The notes beneath the pieces were generated by a model. It was not told where the DNA came from. It saw nothing but the letters and a program-made list of their open reading frames with translations, and did not search any database. This document shows positions 1 to 8,420 of a stretch of DNA of 64,000 bases, in pieces (position 1 is the first letter of the stretch; each line of letters begins with the position of its first letter). Position numbers and translations under genes: made by a program. This DNA comes from Beijerinckiaceae bacterium (GTDB taxonomy: Bacteria > Pseudomonadota > Alphaproteobacteria > Rhizobiales > Beijerinckiaceae), in contig JAIETL010000023.1 of the NCBI GenBank assembly GCA_019745195.1, positions 1 to 64,000 of the forward strand, written 5' to 3'.

Positions 1-77
1 CCATATCCGCCGCTCCCCAACGCCAGTGGCCTGCTTTTACTCCGCCACGATGGCCTGGAATCCGACCGCCGTTGACA
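1..77 (-). mobile_element. Possible end of a second insertion sequence (IS21-like?), cut by the window edge
   Basis: Read on the minus strand, the IS256-type transposase frame is intact up to the codons for Arg-Glu-Arg-Asp and then stops matching the family exactly at a TGTCAACGGCGG boundary (complement at 66-77). Transposase homology should continue with Trp-Glu-Thr. The abrupt change and the TGT...ending terminus look like the end of another IS, and the TGT start with GGCGG-type internal repeats reminds me of IS21-family termini. The rest lies outside the window, so the family is a guess; simple deletion junction is the alternative. Confidence 0.3.
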
Positions 78-266
78 GTCTCGCTCGCGATAGCCGTTGC
101 GCTGTGCCAGACGCTCCGGGCTCTTCTCGCCAAAACCGGCGCCGGTCAGGCCGCCGACTTCCAGCTCCATCAGACGTTGCGCGGCAAAGCCGATCATCTC
201 GCGCAAAAGATCGGCGTCAGGGCTCTTCTCCAGCAGCCCACGCAGGTTCATCATCTCGTCGGTCAT
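78..266 (-). pseudogene. IS256-family (Mutator-type) transposase, N-terminal fragment
   Basis: From an ATG at 264-266, preceded by an AGAGAT purine run, the frame reads MTDEMMNLRGLLEKSPDADL, then a run ending GGLTGAGFGEKSPERLAQRN-GYRERD. The GLTGA...E+SPER...RNGYR pattern is the diagnostic N-terminal block of IS256-family DDE transposases. Full-length members are about 400 residues; only about 63 remain here before the sequence changes at 77, so the DDE catalytic domain is absent. No transposase activity is expected from this copy. Confidence 0.75.
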
Positions 267-364
267 CGGGGATCTCTCGGTTCAGGTTTTGCGTTCGCAA
301 CCCAAACCTAACCGGCAATCGCCGATGACCACCCCTCAGCTACACCACGCTATGGGACACGACC
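78..364 (-). mobile_element. IS256-family element remnant: one end plus start of transposase
   Basis: The segment holds an IS terminus (minus-strand GGTCGTGTCCCATAG, at 350-364), a leader of about 80 bases, and the first ~63 codons of a Mutator/IS256-type transposase starting at 266. The outer boundary at about 364 is where the reading frame of the neighbouring restriction-modification gene stops making family sense and runs into a stop at 350-352. The element is therefore inserted in that gene. Its distal part is missing beyond 77. The 3' side of the interrupted gene, if still present, should lie to the left of this window. Confidence 0.65.
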
Positions 365-2557
365 TAGACGCCCGGCTTGGGCCTGCTCGACGATGAAGAA
401 ACGGCGCGGGCTGAGGCTTGCACCCTGCCGAAACCGCTTCCTATACGGCGAAGCAGCAATCAGCGTCCGCACTCTCGGCCAGGCGGCGCGCATGTGTTCG
501 AGCGCCTCGGCGGCCTCCTCTTCGCTGGCGTCGCGCCGGGGAAGCACGCCCACCCAGCGGTCGAACTCCGCAGGCGGCGGACCCGCCCGGTCGCGCTCGC
601 CGAACAGCACGCAGGTGCTGGTCGTGCTGCTGCCCGATTGCGCGCCAAAAATCGGCCAGACGCGCTCCAGCCCCCAGCCGCCGGTGATCGTCACCCGCAC
701 GCGCTGCATGCTGCCGTCGCGCATGCCGGCGAAGACGGGCGCGTTAAGGGCCGCATAGGGCAGGACGAGCGCCAGCGTGCCGCCTTCGCGCAGATAGCGC
801 TCGGCCCCGCGCGCCCAGAACAGCGCGAACATATCCTGATGCGTGGCCAGCGGCCCGCCGACCCAGAGGCCATAGCTTTGCAGGGCCTCGCGCAGCCGCT
901 CCTTCATCTCCGCGCTCAGATGGCGATAGACGATCCAGGGCGGGTTGCCGATCAGCACGTCAGCGCGATGCTCGGGATGCGACAGCCAGACGGGGCGCAG
1001 CAGATTGCGCAGGACGAAAGTCCAGATGTGGTTCCGGCCGTCGAGATAAAGCTGCTTCAACTGCGCGAAGGTCCGGCCCAACAAGGCGGCGTCCTCGGGC
1101 GTCGCTCCGGCGCGGGCGATGGCATCCCGTATCGCCTCCGGCTCGGCCAGCGTGTCGAGACCGCGATTGAGTTCGTCGAGCGCGCGTTCGAACAGAGTGA
1201 GGTCGCTTGCGAGGCCGGCCGGGATACGCAAAGGCGGATCGTTGGGCGGCACGTCGACCAGCACTTCGGCCGAGGCGCCGAGCGGGCGCAGGCTCCATTG
1301 CATGGAATCGCCCATATAGACGGGCACGCTGAGCGTGGGCGGCCGGTCCTGCACCAGATCGCCCAGCGCCAGCAGCCAGGTGACGCGCGCGAGCGCGACC
1401 GCGACGGGATGGACGTCGATCCCGAAGACGCGATCGGCGCATCTGGCGACGATCTCGGCGGGCGGCAGTCCGGCCTTCCGGCCGGCCGCGATCAGGCGGC
1501 GCAGCGCCTGGAACAGGAAGGTGCCCGAGCCGCAGGACGGATCGAGCACGCGCTGCTCCAGCGGGCGCGGAACCGCCGCCGCGACCACCCGCGCCGCCAG
1601 CCAGTCGGGCGTGTAGTATTCGCCGAGATCATGGCGCTCGTCGGGGTCGATCAGGCTCTCATAGAGGCTCTTGAGCACGTCGACCTCGACGTCCCGCAGG
1701 CGGAAGCGCGAGGTTTCCCCGGCCAGCGAGCGCACCAGATCGTCGCCGCGTCCGGCAAGCAGCGGCCAGTCGAAGAAGTCGGCCTCGACGGCTCCGACGA
1801 TGCCTTCATTCGTCAGGAGCCGGCCCGACAGCAATTCCGCCGGATCGTCGACCGCCAGATCGAGGACGCGCGCGGCGATCGCCTTCACGAGGATGGTGAG
1901 ATAGGTGTGCTGGAGAAACAGCGCGTCGCTGCCGACGTCATCGCCATAGACCTGCCGCAGCAAACCCTCCCAGAGATCGCGCTTCAGGCGCACTTCGGGA
2001 TGGTCGCCGATCTCGGACCATAGACGCTTAAGTTCCCAATGGGCGCGGCCGAAGGCGAGGCTGTATCGGCCGAAGGCGAGCGCGACCGCGACCGGCGTCG
2101 GCATCACCTCGGGGACGGGCGAGAGCAGCGGCTCGAGCCAGCTCAGCAGCCGTTCCGGGTGCTCGATGTCGACGTCGTAGCGTCCGATCGGCGAAAGCGT
2201 CCCGCGATCAAGCGTATAGGCGAGCAGGGTCGCGCCGTCGGTGGCGAGCCCGACTGTGGTGCGGCCGGGCGCGCTGGCGCGGCTCGCGTCGGTTAGGTAA
2301 TCGGGCATGCGTGCGACGACGTCGCGCTCCTCGCGGCGAAGATCGCTCTTCAGCTCGATGACGGTGGCGCCCCACGCCACGTCGATTCGGCCGCTGTTGT
2401 CGACGAGGTAGCGCTCATGCTCCAGTTCGCTGAACGCCGCGCCGAAGCCTTCCCGCAGCAATTCCGTCACGAGGCCGCGCAACGCCTCGTGTCGTGGGCG
2501 TGAAGCCATCGACCGGACGATCTCGGGCAGTCGATCCCTGCGCCAGCCGTTCGCCAT
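350..2557 (-). pseudogene. Single-chain restriction-modification protein (type IIG-like), 3' end removed by IS
   Basis: The 735-codon frame starts at an ATG preceded by GAGGGG. The N-terminus (about 20-100) carries a PD-(D/E)XK-like nuclease signature: Asp59, then Glu68-Leu-Lys70 in a strand reading VIELK. An N6-adenine methyltransferase core follows: GEYYTP at 312-317, motif I DPSCGSGTF at 339-347, and the catalytic NPPW at 538-541. Nuclease and methylase in one chain suggests type IIG/Eco57I-like enzymes. Such proteins normally continue with a target-recognition domain, but here the last residues (GRLGRVP, 729-735) and stop are supplied by the IS end. Specificity, and probably activity, is lost unless the preserved part is enough for methylation. 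No separate specificity or nuclease gene is seen nearby. Confidence 0.75.
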
Positions 2558-2619
2558 TATCCCCTCATATTCCGGTCAGGACCATTGGCGGCGCGGAACC
2601 GAGGGTTTAGGCTGCGGTC

Positions 2620-2922
2620 ATGAGCTCAGGTCAGGCAGATTTGTTCGCGCAAGACGAGGCCGAACGCAAGGCGTTGTCGGAACCGCAGCGTTCCGAGATC
2701 CGTGCGCGCCTTGAAGCGACGCTGGCCAGGGTGGAGGCGGCCGCGACCTTCCCCTGGCGCGATCCGCTTGACGCCGTCCATGAGGAGAACCGGTTCGAGC
2801 GCGACTCCGGGATGCTTGGTGAAGAGGGCGCGCTGCTCTGGGCGCGGTTCGATAAAGAAATGGACCGGCTGCATGCGACACAGTTCGCACCCGACGATAG
2901 CGCGGCAGGTTCGCCCCACTGA
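2620..2922 (+). CDS. Small conserved-type hypothetical protein, 100 aa
   Basis: The protein is soluble and strongly charged, with a helical N-terminal half (residues 10-45, rich in Glu/Arg/Ala) and no signal peptide or membrane segment. The ATG is chosen because the frame opens right there, 62 bases from the divergent restriction-modification gene. A short FPWRDPLDAVHEENRFERD stretch (about 44-62) looks like a structured motif, but I do not recognise the family. Third-position GC matches the neighbours, which supports real coding. Function unknown. Confidence 0.5.
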   Translation: MSSGQADLFAQDEAERKALSEPQRSEIRARLEATLARVEAAATFPWRDPLDAVHEENRFERDSGMLGEEGALLWARFDKEMDRLHATQFAPDDSAAGSPH

Positions 2923-2978
2923 CGGGAAATTCGCCTGATCGTGGGCGCTTCGATCCGGCGCGCAGCGGTCCGCCCGAC

Positions 2979-3338
2979 TCAGAACATCCGCCCGCCATCG
3001 GGCACCGCCAACCCCGGCCCGATCAGCACCACCTCCCCGTCCGCGTCCGGCACGCCCAGCGTCAGCACCTCGGACATGAACTTGCCGATCTGGCGCGGCG
3101 GGAAGTTGACCACCGCCAGCACCTGCCGGCCGGGCAGGTCTTCCGGCCGGTAGTGCTTGGTAATCTGGGCGGAGGATTTCTTCCGCCCGATCGCGCCGCC
3201 GAAATCGATCGTGAGCTTGATCGCCGGCTTGCGCGCTTCCGGGTAGGGAGCGGCCTCGACGATGGTGCCGATACGGATGTCGACCTTGAGGAAATCGTCG
3301 AAGCCGATCGGCGCGGCGGGCTCGGCGGAATAGCTCAT
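2979..3338 (-). CDS. csaA: CsaA-like tRNA-binding protein
   Basis: The 119-residue protein is a single OB-fold tRNA-binding domain of the CsaA / MetRS C-terminal / Trbp111 type. The motif FLKVDIRIGTI (about 15-25) and the C-terminal VVLIGP loop are the family hallmarks, and length fits CsaA (about 110-120). I take the ATG at 3338, because upstream in-frame Met codons would add an Arg/Pro-rich tail atypical for the family. The protein binds tRNA or assists protein folding/export as described for Bacillus CsaA. It starts 10 bases downstream of the chemoreceptor stop at 3349, so it is probably cotranscribed with that gene; the pairing has no obvious functional logic. Confidence 0.88.
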   Translation of the reverse strand: MSYSAEPAAPIGFDDFLKVDIRIGTIVEAAPYPEARKPAIKLTIDFGGAIGRKKSSAQITKHYRPEDLPGRQVLAVVNFPPRQIGKFMSEVLTLGVPDADGEVVLIGPGLAVPDGGRMF

Positions 3339-3348
3339 GGCGGCGCAC

Positions 3349-5325
3349 TCAGAATTCCGACCAGCCCTTGTCGTGGTCGAGCTTGCGGGCCGTGGCCGCG
3401 CCGCCCGCATAGGCCGGAGCGGGAGCAGCCGAAGCCGCCTTGGCCGGACGCGGCGCGACTGCGGCGCGCATCGTCTGCGCCACGGCCTTCAGCCCGGCCG
3501 TGCCGCCGCTGCCGAGGCTGAAGCGGGCCACCAGCGCGCCCAGCCTGTCGGCCTCCTGCGAGAGCGAATGGGCGGCCGCCGTCGACTGCTCGGCCATGGC
3601 GGCGTTCTGCTGCGTCGCCTGGTCCATCTCGTTGACGGCGGTGTTGACCTCCTGGAGGCCGGCCGCCTGCTCCTGCGCCGCGCCGGCGATCTCGGCGACG
3701 AGCGAGGTGGCGCGGGTGATCTGCTCGGCCATGCGCTGCAGCGCGCTGCCGGTCTGGCCGACGAGGGTGACACCCTTCTCGACCTCGACGTTCGAGGCCG
3801 CGATCAGGGCCTTGATCTCCTTGGCGGCCTCGGCCGAGCGCTGCGCCAGCGCCCGCACCTCGGAGGCGACGACGGCGAAACCCTTGCCGGCGTCGCCGGC
3901 GCGCGCCGCTTCGACGCTGGCGTTGAGCGCCAGCAGGTTGGTCTGGAACGCGATCTCGTCGATGACGCCGACGATCTGCGAGATCTCGTCGGCCGATTTC
4001 TCGATGCCGCCCATGGCGAGCACGGCGTCGCGCACAATGGTGGTCGACTGTTCGGCCTCGCCCTTGACCTGACTCGTCGCCTGGCTGGCGAGACGGGCGC
4101 TCTCGGCGGTCTGGCGCACTGTGGCGGTCAGTTCGTCGAGCGCGGTCGCGGTCTCCTCCACCGAGGAGGCCTGCTGCTCGGTGCGGCTGGCGAGGTCGTC
4201 GGCCGCCTGGCTGATCTCGATCGAGCCCGACTTCATGCTCTCGGTGTTGGTCGCGATCTGCCGCATCGTCTCCTGCAGCTTGCCGATCGCGGCGTTGAAA
4301 TCATCCTTCAGCTTGGCGTAGTCCTCGCTGAAAGCCTCATTGATGCGGTAGGTCAGGTCGCCCTCGGCCAGCCGCTCGAGGCCGTGTCCGAGCGACATCA
4401 CCACGCCCTCCTGCATCCGCGCGAGGTCGGCGCGGTCGGCCTCGTTGCGGCGGCGCTCGGCTTCCGCCGCGTCGCGGCTGGAACTGGCCTGCGCCTCGAC
4501 GCGGGCCTTGTCGGCTTCCATCTCGCCCTTGGCCAGCGCGGCGTCGCGGAAGACGACCAGCGAACGCGCCATGGCGCCGATCTCGTCGGGCCGGTCCTGA
4601 TGGGCGATCTGCGCCTGCAGGTCTCCGGCGGCCAGCCCGCTCATCGTGCCCGACAGCGAGGCCAGCATGGACGAAGCGCGGCGGCTGAGCCAGATCACGA
4701 GGCCGAGCATCAGGAGGCCCAGCGGCACGAGAACCTTGGCAACGTCGCCGATCATGCCGATGAAGGCGGCGTCGACGTCATGCACATGCAGGCCCGAGCC
4801 CAGCGTCCACTGCCATTGCGGAATGGAGGTGACATAGGAAATCTTCAGCGAGGGCTCCTTGTCGCCGGGCTTGGTCCAGCCATAGTCGATGAAGCCGGCG
4901 CCCTTGCTCTTGGCCATCGCGACCATGTCCTGGACGAAGAACTTGCCGCTCGAATCCTTGAGCGGCTTCATGTCCGTGGTCTCGATCTTCTTGTTGGCAT
5001 GCGAGACGCTGATGCCGTTGTAGTCGATGACGAAATAGTAGTTGCCGTTGTCGAAGCGCGCGCTCGCGATGGCGTCGATCGCCAGCTTCTTCGCGTCGGC
5101 CTCCTTCAGTTCGCCCTTCTCGGCGCGGGCGACATAACCGTTGACCGTCGAGGTCGCTGCCTCGACCGCATTCCTGATCTCGGCGCGCTTGAGCGTGATC
5201 ATCTGATCGCGGGCTTCGGTCAGCGTATACCCGACGCCCCCGACGGCGATGATCACGGCCAATGCCGCCACCAGACCGAACGACCGGCCGATCGACAAAA
5301 CCTTGAGCTTCTGGAAAACAGACAT
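3349..5325 (-). CDS. Methyl-accepting chemotaxis protein with extracytoplasmic Cache domain
   Basis: This 658-residue chemoreceptor has TM1 at about 13-33, a periplasmic single-Cache-type sensor at about 40-190 ([12 protein letters not shown] at 93-104), TM2 at about 194-214 and HAMP segments after it. A cytoplasmic signalling domain follows, with the highly conserved hairpin tip ([18 protein letters not shown]) that contacts CheA/CheW. The last five residues, GWSEF, resemble the C-terminal pentapeptide (NWETF/GWEEF type) that tethers the methyltransferase CheR. The start is MSVFQKLK; an 11-residue upstream extension is less likely because it precedes the TM with Arg/Pro residues. The ligand cannot be read; small carboxylates are common for this Cache type. 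No che genes are in the window. Confidence 0.93.
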   Translation of the reverse strand: MSVFQKLKVLSIGRSFGLVAALAVIIAVGGVGYTLTEARDQMITLKRAEIRNAVEAATSTVNGYVARAEKGELKEADAKKLAIDAIASARFDNGNYYFVIDYNGISVSHANKKIETTDMKPLKDSSGKFFVQDMVAMAKSKGAGFIDYGWTKPGDKEPSLKISYVTSIPQWQWTLGSGLHVHDVDAAFIGMIGDVAKVLVPLGLLMLGLVIWLSRRASSMLASLSGTMSGLAAGDLQAQIAHQDRPDEIGAMARSLVVFRDAALAKGEMEADKARVEAQASSSRDAAEAERRRNEADRADLARMQEGVVMSLGHGLERLAEGDLTYRINEAFSEDYAKLKDDFNAAIGKLQETMRQIATNTESMKSGSIEISQAADDLASRTEQQASSVEETATALDELTATVRQTAESARLASQATSQVKGEAEQSTTIVRDAVLAMGGIEKSADEISQIVGVIDEIAFQTNLLALNASVEAARAGDAGKGFAVVASEVRALAQRSAEAAKEIKALIAASNVEVEKGVTLVGQTGSALQRMAEQITRATSLVAEIAGAAQEQAAGLQEVNTAVNEMDQATQQNAAMAEQSTAAAHSLSQEADRLGALVARFSLGSGGTAGLKAVAQTMRAAVAPRPAKAASAAPAPAYAGGAATARKLDHDKGWSEF

Positions 5326-5437
5326 AAACGGCCCCCGACGGCGTGTGATTCCGCACAATCCGTCGAAAATGGCTAATGTTCGTTTAACGCTAGGCCGGAT
5401 GGATTAACCTTTATGGCCTGGTGTGCCGCCTTTTCGT

Positions 5438-6190
5438 TCAGATCGCGGGAGCGTAGTCGTCGCGGTCCTCGCCCCGGTAGCGCTCGTCGGCCCGCTCGCG
5501 GCGGCGGATATGGGGCCGGCGGCCGCTGCAGAGCGCCCGCGCCAGCCCGCGCAGCGGCGCGGTCAGCCGGTGGACATCCTCGACGCGGGCCATGACGCGC
5601 CCCGCAGTCTTCAACTCCCGGTCAAGCCGCGCCATCGTCTTCGACATCTCAGGCTCGTTATCGTCGAGCCAGGTTTCGGTGACGCGCGCCATCAGCAGGA
5701 CCGCGCCCTGAACCCGGACGGAGCCCAGCGCATCCTCGGTCGCGATGCCGGCCGAGGCCAGCATGTAGCGCCAGGAGTTGACCGCACCACGATTGAGCGC
5801 CGCCAGCGTCAGCGGATCGCGCTTCACCACCGGCATGATCCGGCGCAAGCCTTCCTTGTAGGGAGCGAGCGCATCGAGACGGCGCATCACGAGGTCGAAC
5901 AGGCGCTCGCGCACCGGCTCGCCGGCGAGATCGTCGGAGGCTCCGGCCATCACCGCGTCGTCGACGATGCGGGTCAACCCGCCGAGCATGGCGAGCTTCG
6001 AGGGGAACAGCCCGCGCAGGGCAGCCAGCGAAATCCCGGCTTCGGTGGCGATGTCGCCGAGTTCGATCTGGTCCCAGGGCCGCGAGGCCGCAAGCCGCAT
6101 CAGCGCCTCGACCGCGCCCTTGCGCGGCTCGGCAGACGCGGCTTTCGCCACGGGCTCGGCGGGACTGGCGGAAGCGGATTTGCGGGCCAT
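5438..6190 (-). CDS. TetR-family transcriptional regulator
   Basis: The 250-residue protein has an N-terminal TetR-type helix-turn-helix: ALMRLAASRPWDQIELGDIA, then EAGISLAALRGLFPSKLAML, at about 27-68. The C-terminal region is helical and COQ9/TetR-like, and ends in a very basic Arg/Glu/Asp tail (GRRPHIRRRERADERYRGED). The first 24 residues are Ala/Ser/Pro-rich and probably disordered. The gene follows proC with a 66-base gap on the same strand, suggesting a shared transcript with ybjN-proC. A metabolite or ubiquinone-related role is possible because of the COQ9-like features, but target genes cannot be inferred. Confidence 0.8.
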   Translation of the reverse strand: MARKSASASPAEPVAKAASAEPRKGAVEALMRLAASRPWDQIELGDIATEAGISLAALRGLFPSKLAMLGGLTRIVDDAVMAGASDDLAGEPVRERLFDLVMRRLDALAPYKEGLRRIMPVVKRDPLTLAALNRGAVNSWRYMLASAGIATEDALGSVRVQGAVLLMARVTETWLDDNEPEMSKTMARLDRELKTAGRVMARVEDVHRLTAPLRGLARALCSGRRPHIRRRERADERYRGEDRDDYAPAI

Positions 6191-6256
6191 GTGAGATCTC
6201 CTCTCGCGACGCGATGAGAGGAAGCTAGGCCGCGATCGCGGCCTATGAAAGGCCGT

Positions 6257-7078
6257 TCAGCCCGAAAGCTCGCCGGCGCGACGTTTGGCGGCAGCCACGG
6301 CCCTCAGCATCAGGGGCTTGAGGCCGTCCTGCGCCATCAGCACCTCGAGCGCAGCCGCCGTGGTGCCGGCCGGCGAGGTCACGTTCTGGCGCAGGGTCGC
6401 AGGCGACAGCGGCGACTGGAACAGCATTTCGCCCGCGCCCTCGACGGTGGCGCGCGCCAGCCTCTCGGCGACATCGGCCGGCAGACCGGCCGCCGCGCCC
6501 GCCGCCGCGAGGGCCTCGACCAGATGAAAGACATAGGCCGGCCCCGAACCGGAGACGGCGGTGACGGCGTCGATCAGGTTTTCGTCGTCGAGCCATTCGA
6601 CCTTGCCGACGCTCCCGAGCAGCGCGTCCGTCATGGCGCGCTGCGCCGCGCTGACGCCGGGCCCGGGCGCGGCCGCCGTGACGCCGCGCTGCACCGAGGC
6701 CGGCAGGTTCGGCATGGCCCGCACCATCGCGGTCGCGTTGGGCAGCCGCGCCGCGAGATCGCCCAGCGTCTTGCCGGCCAGCACCGAGATCAGCAGCGTC
6801 CGCGGGTGGATGAAGGCCTGCACGGCCGGCGCGGCGGTGTCGAGCATCTGCGGCTTGGTCGCGAGCACGAGCACTTCGGCAGGCGCGATCGCATCGGCGG
6901 CAGGGTTCAGCGCCATGCCTTTCTGCGCCGCGAGCGCGACCATCTCGTCGGACGCGTTCGGGTCGATCAGGCTGATCCCGGCGGGATCGAGCCCGATCCT
7001 GAGCCACCCCTCCAGCATCGCGCCTCCCATCTTGCCCGCGCCGATGAGGACAAGCGTTTTCGGCAGGGGAGCGGACAT
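6257..7078 (-). CDS. proC: Pyrroline-5-carboxylate reductase
   Basis: The protein catalyses the last step of proline synthesis, NAD(P)H-dependent reduction of 1-pyrroline-5-carboxylate. The 273-residue chain starts with a Rossmann nucleotide-binding motif (LVLIGAGKMGGAML, about 7-20). The family signature in the C-terminal dimerisation domain reads TAVSGSGPAYVF, followed by GLPADVAERLA, and LRQNVTSPAGTT matches the conserved P5CR block. The ATG at 7078 is preferred to the longer frame because the upstream 30 codons lack family similarity. It lies 86 bases downstream of the YbjN gene and just before the TetR-type regulator, all on the minus strand. Confidence 0.96.
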   Translation of the reverse strand: MSAPLPKTLVLIGAGKMGGAMLEGWLRIGLDPAGISLIDPNASDEMVALAAQKGMALNPAADAIAPAEVLVLATKPQMLDTAAPAVQAFIHPRTLLISVLAGKTLGDLAARLPNATAMVRAMPNLPASVQRGVTAAAPGPGVSAAQRAMTDALLGSVGKVEWLDDENLIDAVTAVSGSGPAYVFHLVEALAAAGAAAGLPADVAERLARATVEGAGEMLFQSPLSPATLRQNVTSPAGTTAAALEVLMAQDGLKPLMLRAVAAAKRRAGELSG

Positions 7079-7164
7079 GGACAGGCTCGTGGCGGTTGGT
7101 GACGGTGAGACCGTCCTAAGGCGCGGCTCCTGCAGGGGCAAGTATCGCCTCGCTCCCTCGCCAC

Positions 7165-7671
7165 TCACGCCTCGCCGACGGTCTCCAGCATCGCGCCTTC
7201 CAGCCCCTCTTTCGCCGTCTTGCCGGCCCAGACCACGAATTGAAACGCCTGGAAATAGCGCTCGCAGGCGTCAATCGCGGCCTTGATCAGAGCCGCCGCC
7301 TGTTCGTCGGTCGGCTCAGCCCCGCCCGAGAGCAGCAGCGCATGGCGGTACATCACCACGTTCTCCGAACTCCACAGATCGAAATGGCCGAGCCAGAGCT
7401 GCTCGTTGACCATGCTGACGAGCTGCAGCACCTCGCCGCGCCGGCGGTCGGGCACCTTCAGGTCGAAAGCGCAGGCGATATGGATCGCCTCGACTTCCGC
7501 CAGCCAGGTGATCGCGACATGGTAGTCGCACCAGCCGCCGGAGACGGCGACGGAGAGTTCGTCGTCGCTGTCGCGGTCGAAGCTCCAGTTGTTGAGGGCC
7601 GCCAGGCGTTCGATCAGGTCGAGAGGGTTGGAGGGACGTTCGGTATCGGTATCCAGATCAAGGTCCATCAT
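7165..7671 (-). CDS. YbjN-domain protein
   Basis: The 168-residue protein matches the YbjN / type III secretion-chaperone-like fold family: an N-terminal acidic stretch (DLDLDTDTERPSNPLDLIER), then mixed alpha/beta sequence with the conserved FDLKVPDRRRGEVLQLVSMV-type helix and the LWLGHFDLW block (about 95-110). There is no signal peptide, so it is cytoplasmic. YbjN overproduction alters motility and stress responses in E. coli, but the biochemical role is unknown. It heads the minus-strand series ybjN-proC-regulator, an arrangement I recall from other Hyphomicrobiales. The two successive Met codons make the start uncertain by one residue. Confidence 0.85.
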   Translation of the reverse strand: MMDLDLDTDTERPSNPLDLIERLAALNNWSFDRDSDDELSVAVSGGWCDYHVAITWLAEVEAIHIACAFDLKVPDRRRGEVLQLVSMVNEQLWLGHFDLWSSENVVMYRHALLLSGGAEPTDEQAAALIKAAIDACERYFQAFQFVVWAGKTAKEGLEGAMLETVGEA

Positions 7672-7969
7672 GCCCTAGGGGTCCAACTGCCGGAGCCGGC
7701 TTGAGGCCGGGCCGGCGCGTTCGAGAACGGGAACACGGCGACTGGAAAGCGGCAGGGACGCAACCCGACTGTGGCGTTGCGCGGGAGACCGGGCACCACC
7801 CTCGACCGCCCGATCGCCAAGGCGATTAGGGCAACCGAATCAACTCTCTCACCGACGATAGCGCAGGCGCTGTGACGCTCCCAACACAGTCGCACGCTCC
7901 CCGGATTCGGGGTCGGGGCTCAATCCCCGACGACGCCTGTCCACAGCACTTGCCTGTGGATGCAGGCGA
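7672..7969. other. Intergenic stretch between ubiK and the YbjN gene, with one hairpin
   Basis: No convincing gene is present in these 298 bases. A perfect inverted repeat GTCGGGG-CTCAAT-CCCCGAC lies at 7912-7931, 39 bases past the ubiK stop on the minus strand. It could stop or protect the ubiK transcript, but there is no following U-run. The TGTCCACAG and TGTGGAT words near 7940-7960 do not match DnaA boxes. Confidence 0.4.
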
Positions 7970-8269
7970 TCAGGGCTTGGCCGATTCCGGTTTGGTGGAT
8001 TTGGCCTTGGCAGGCTCTGCCTTGGCCTGTCCGGCCTCCAGCGCGGCGAGACGGGCGCTGAGCCTGTCGTTCTCCTCGCGGGCGAGCAGCGCCATCTCGC
8101 GCACCGCCTCGAACTCCTCGCGCGTAACGACATCCATGTCGCGCAGCAGCCGCTCGATCTGTGTCTTCACCACGGTCTCGACCTCGCGGCGCACACCTTG
8201 CGCCGCGCCGGCGGCGTCGGTGGCGAGACGGGCGATGTCGTCGAGGAAACGGTTGGAGGTCGCGACCAT
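7970..8269 (-). CDS. ubiK: Ubiquinone biosynthesis accessory factor UbiK (BMFP-type)
   Basis: The 99-residue protein matches UbiK/YqiC: an N-terminal amphipathic helix (NRFLDDIARLATDAAGAAQG, 6-25), the VREEFEAVREM-like segment VTREEFEAVREMALLAREEN, then a coiled coil with Leu heptads (about 50-75) and a Lys/Ala/Pro-rich tail. UbiK binds the membrane and the SCP2 protein UbiJ to assist late ubiquinone hydroxylations. The start at 8269 is the first Met preceding the amphipathic helix. It is transcribed away from the divergent M24 gene. The ubiquinol-using bc1 complex lies elsewhere in the window but is not linked. Confidence 0.85.
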   Translation of the reverse strand: MVATSNRFLDDIARLATDAAGAAQGVRREVETVVKTQIERLLRDMDVVTREEFEAVREMALLAREENDRLSARLAALEAGQAKAEPAKAKSTKPESAKP

Positions 8270-8420
8270 GGGGATGCTCCTTGCCGGGCATGGCGGGCCG
8301 GCGCTGCACGACATATGGGCGAGGACACGCCGGGCTGCAATCATGGACCACGATCGCAAATTGACGCGTTTCGCTTTGGCCCTCATGACGAAGACCCGCC
8401 ATCTCCAGCACGAGCGACCC

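Noticed and set aside
377-2023. A 548-codon open frame on the plus strand
   Set aside because: It is antisense to the restriction-modification gene; composition is that of a GC-rich mirror frame and no motif is present.
3337-5376. A 679-codon plus-strand open frame
   Set aside because: Antisense to the chemoreceptor, whose hairpin and membrane helices are unmistakable.
7930-7965. TGTCCACAG and TGTGGAT words as possible DnaA boxes
   Set aside because: They differ from TTATNCACA at several positions and are not clustered, so no origin is claimed.
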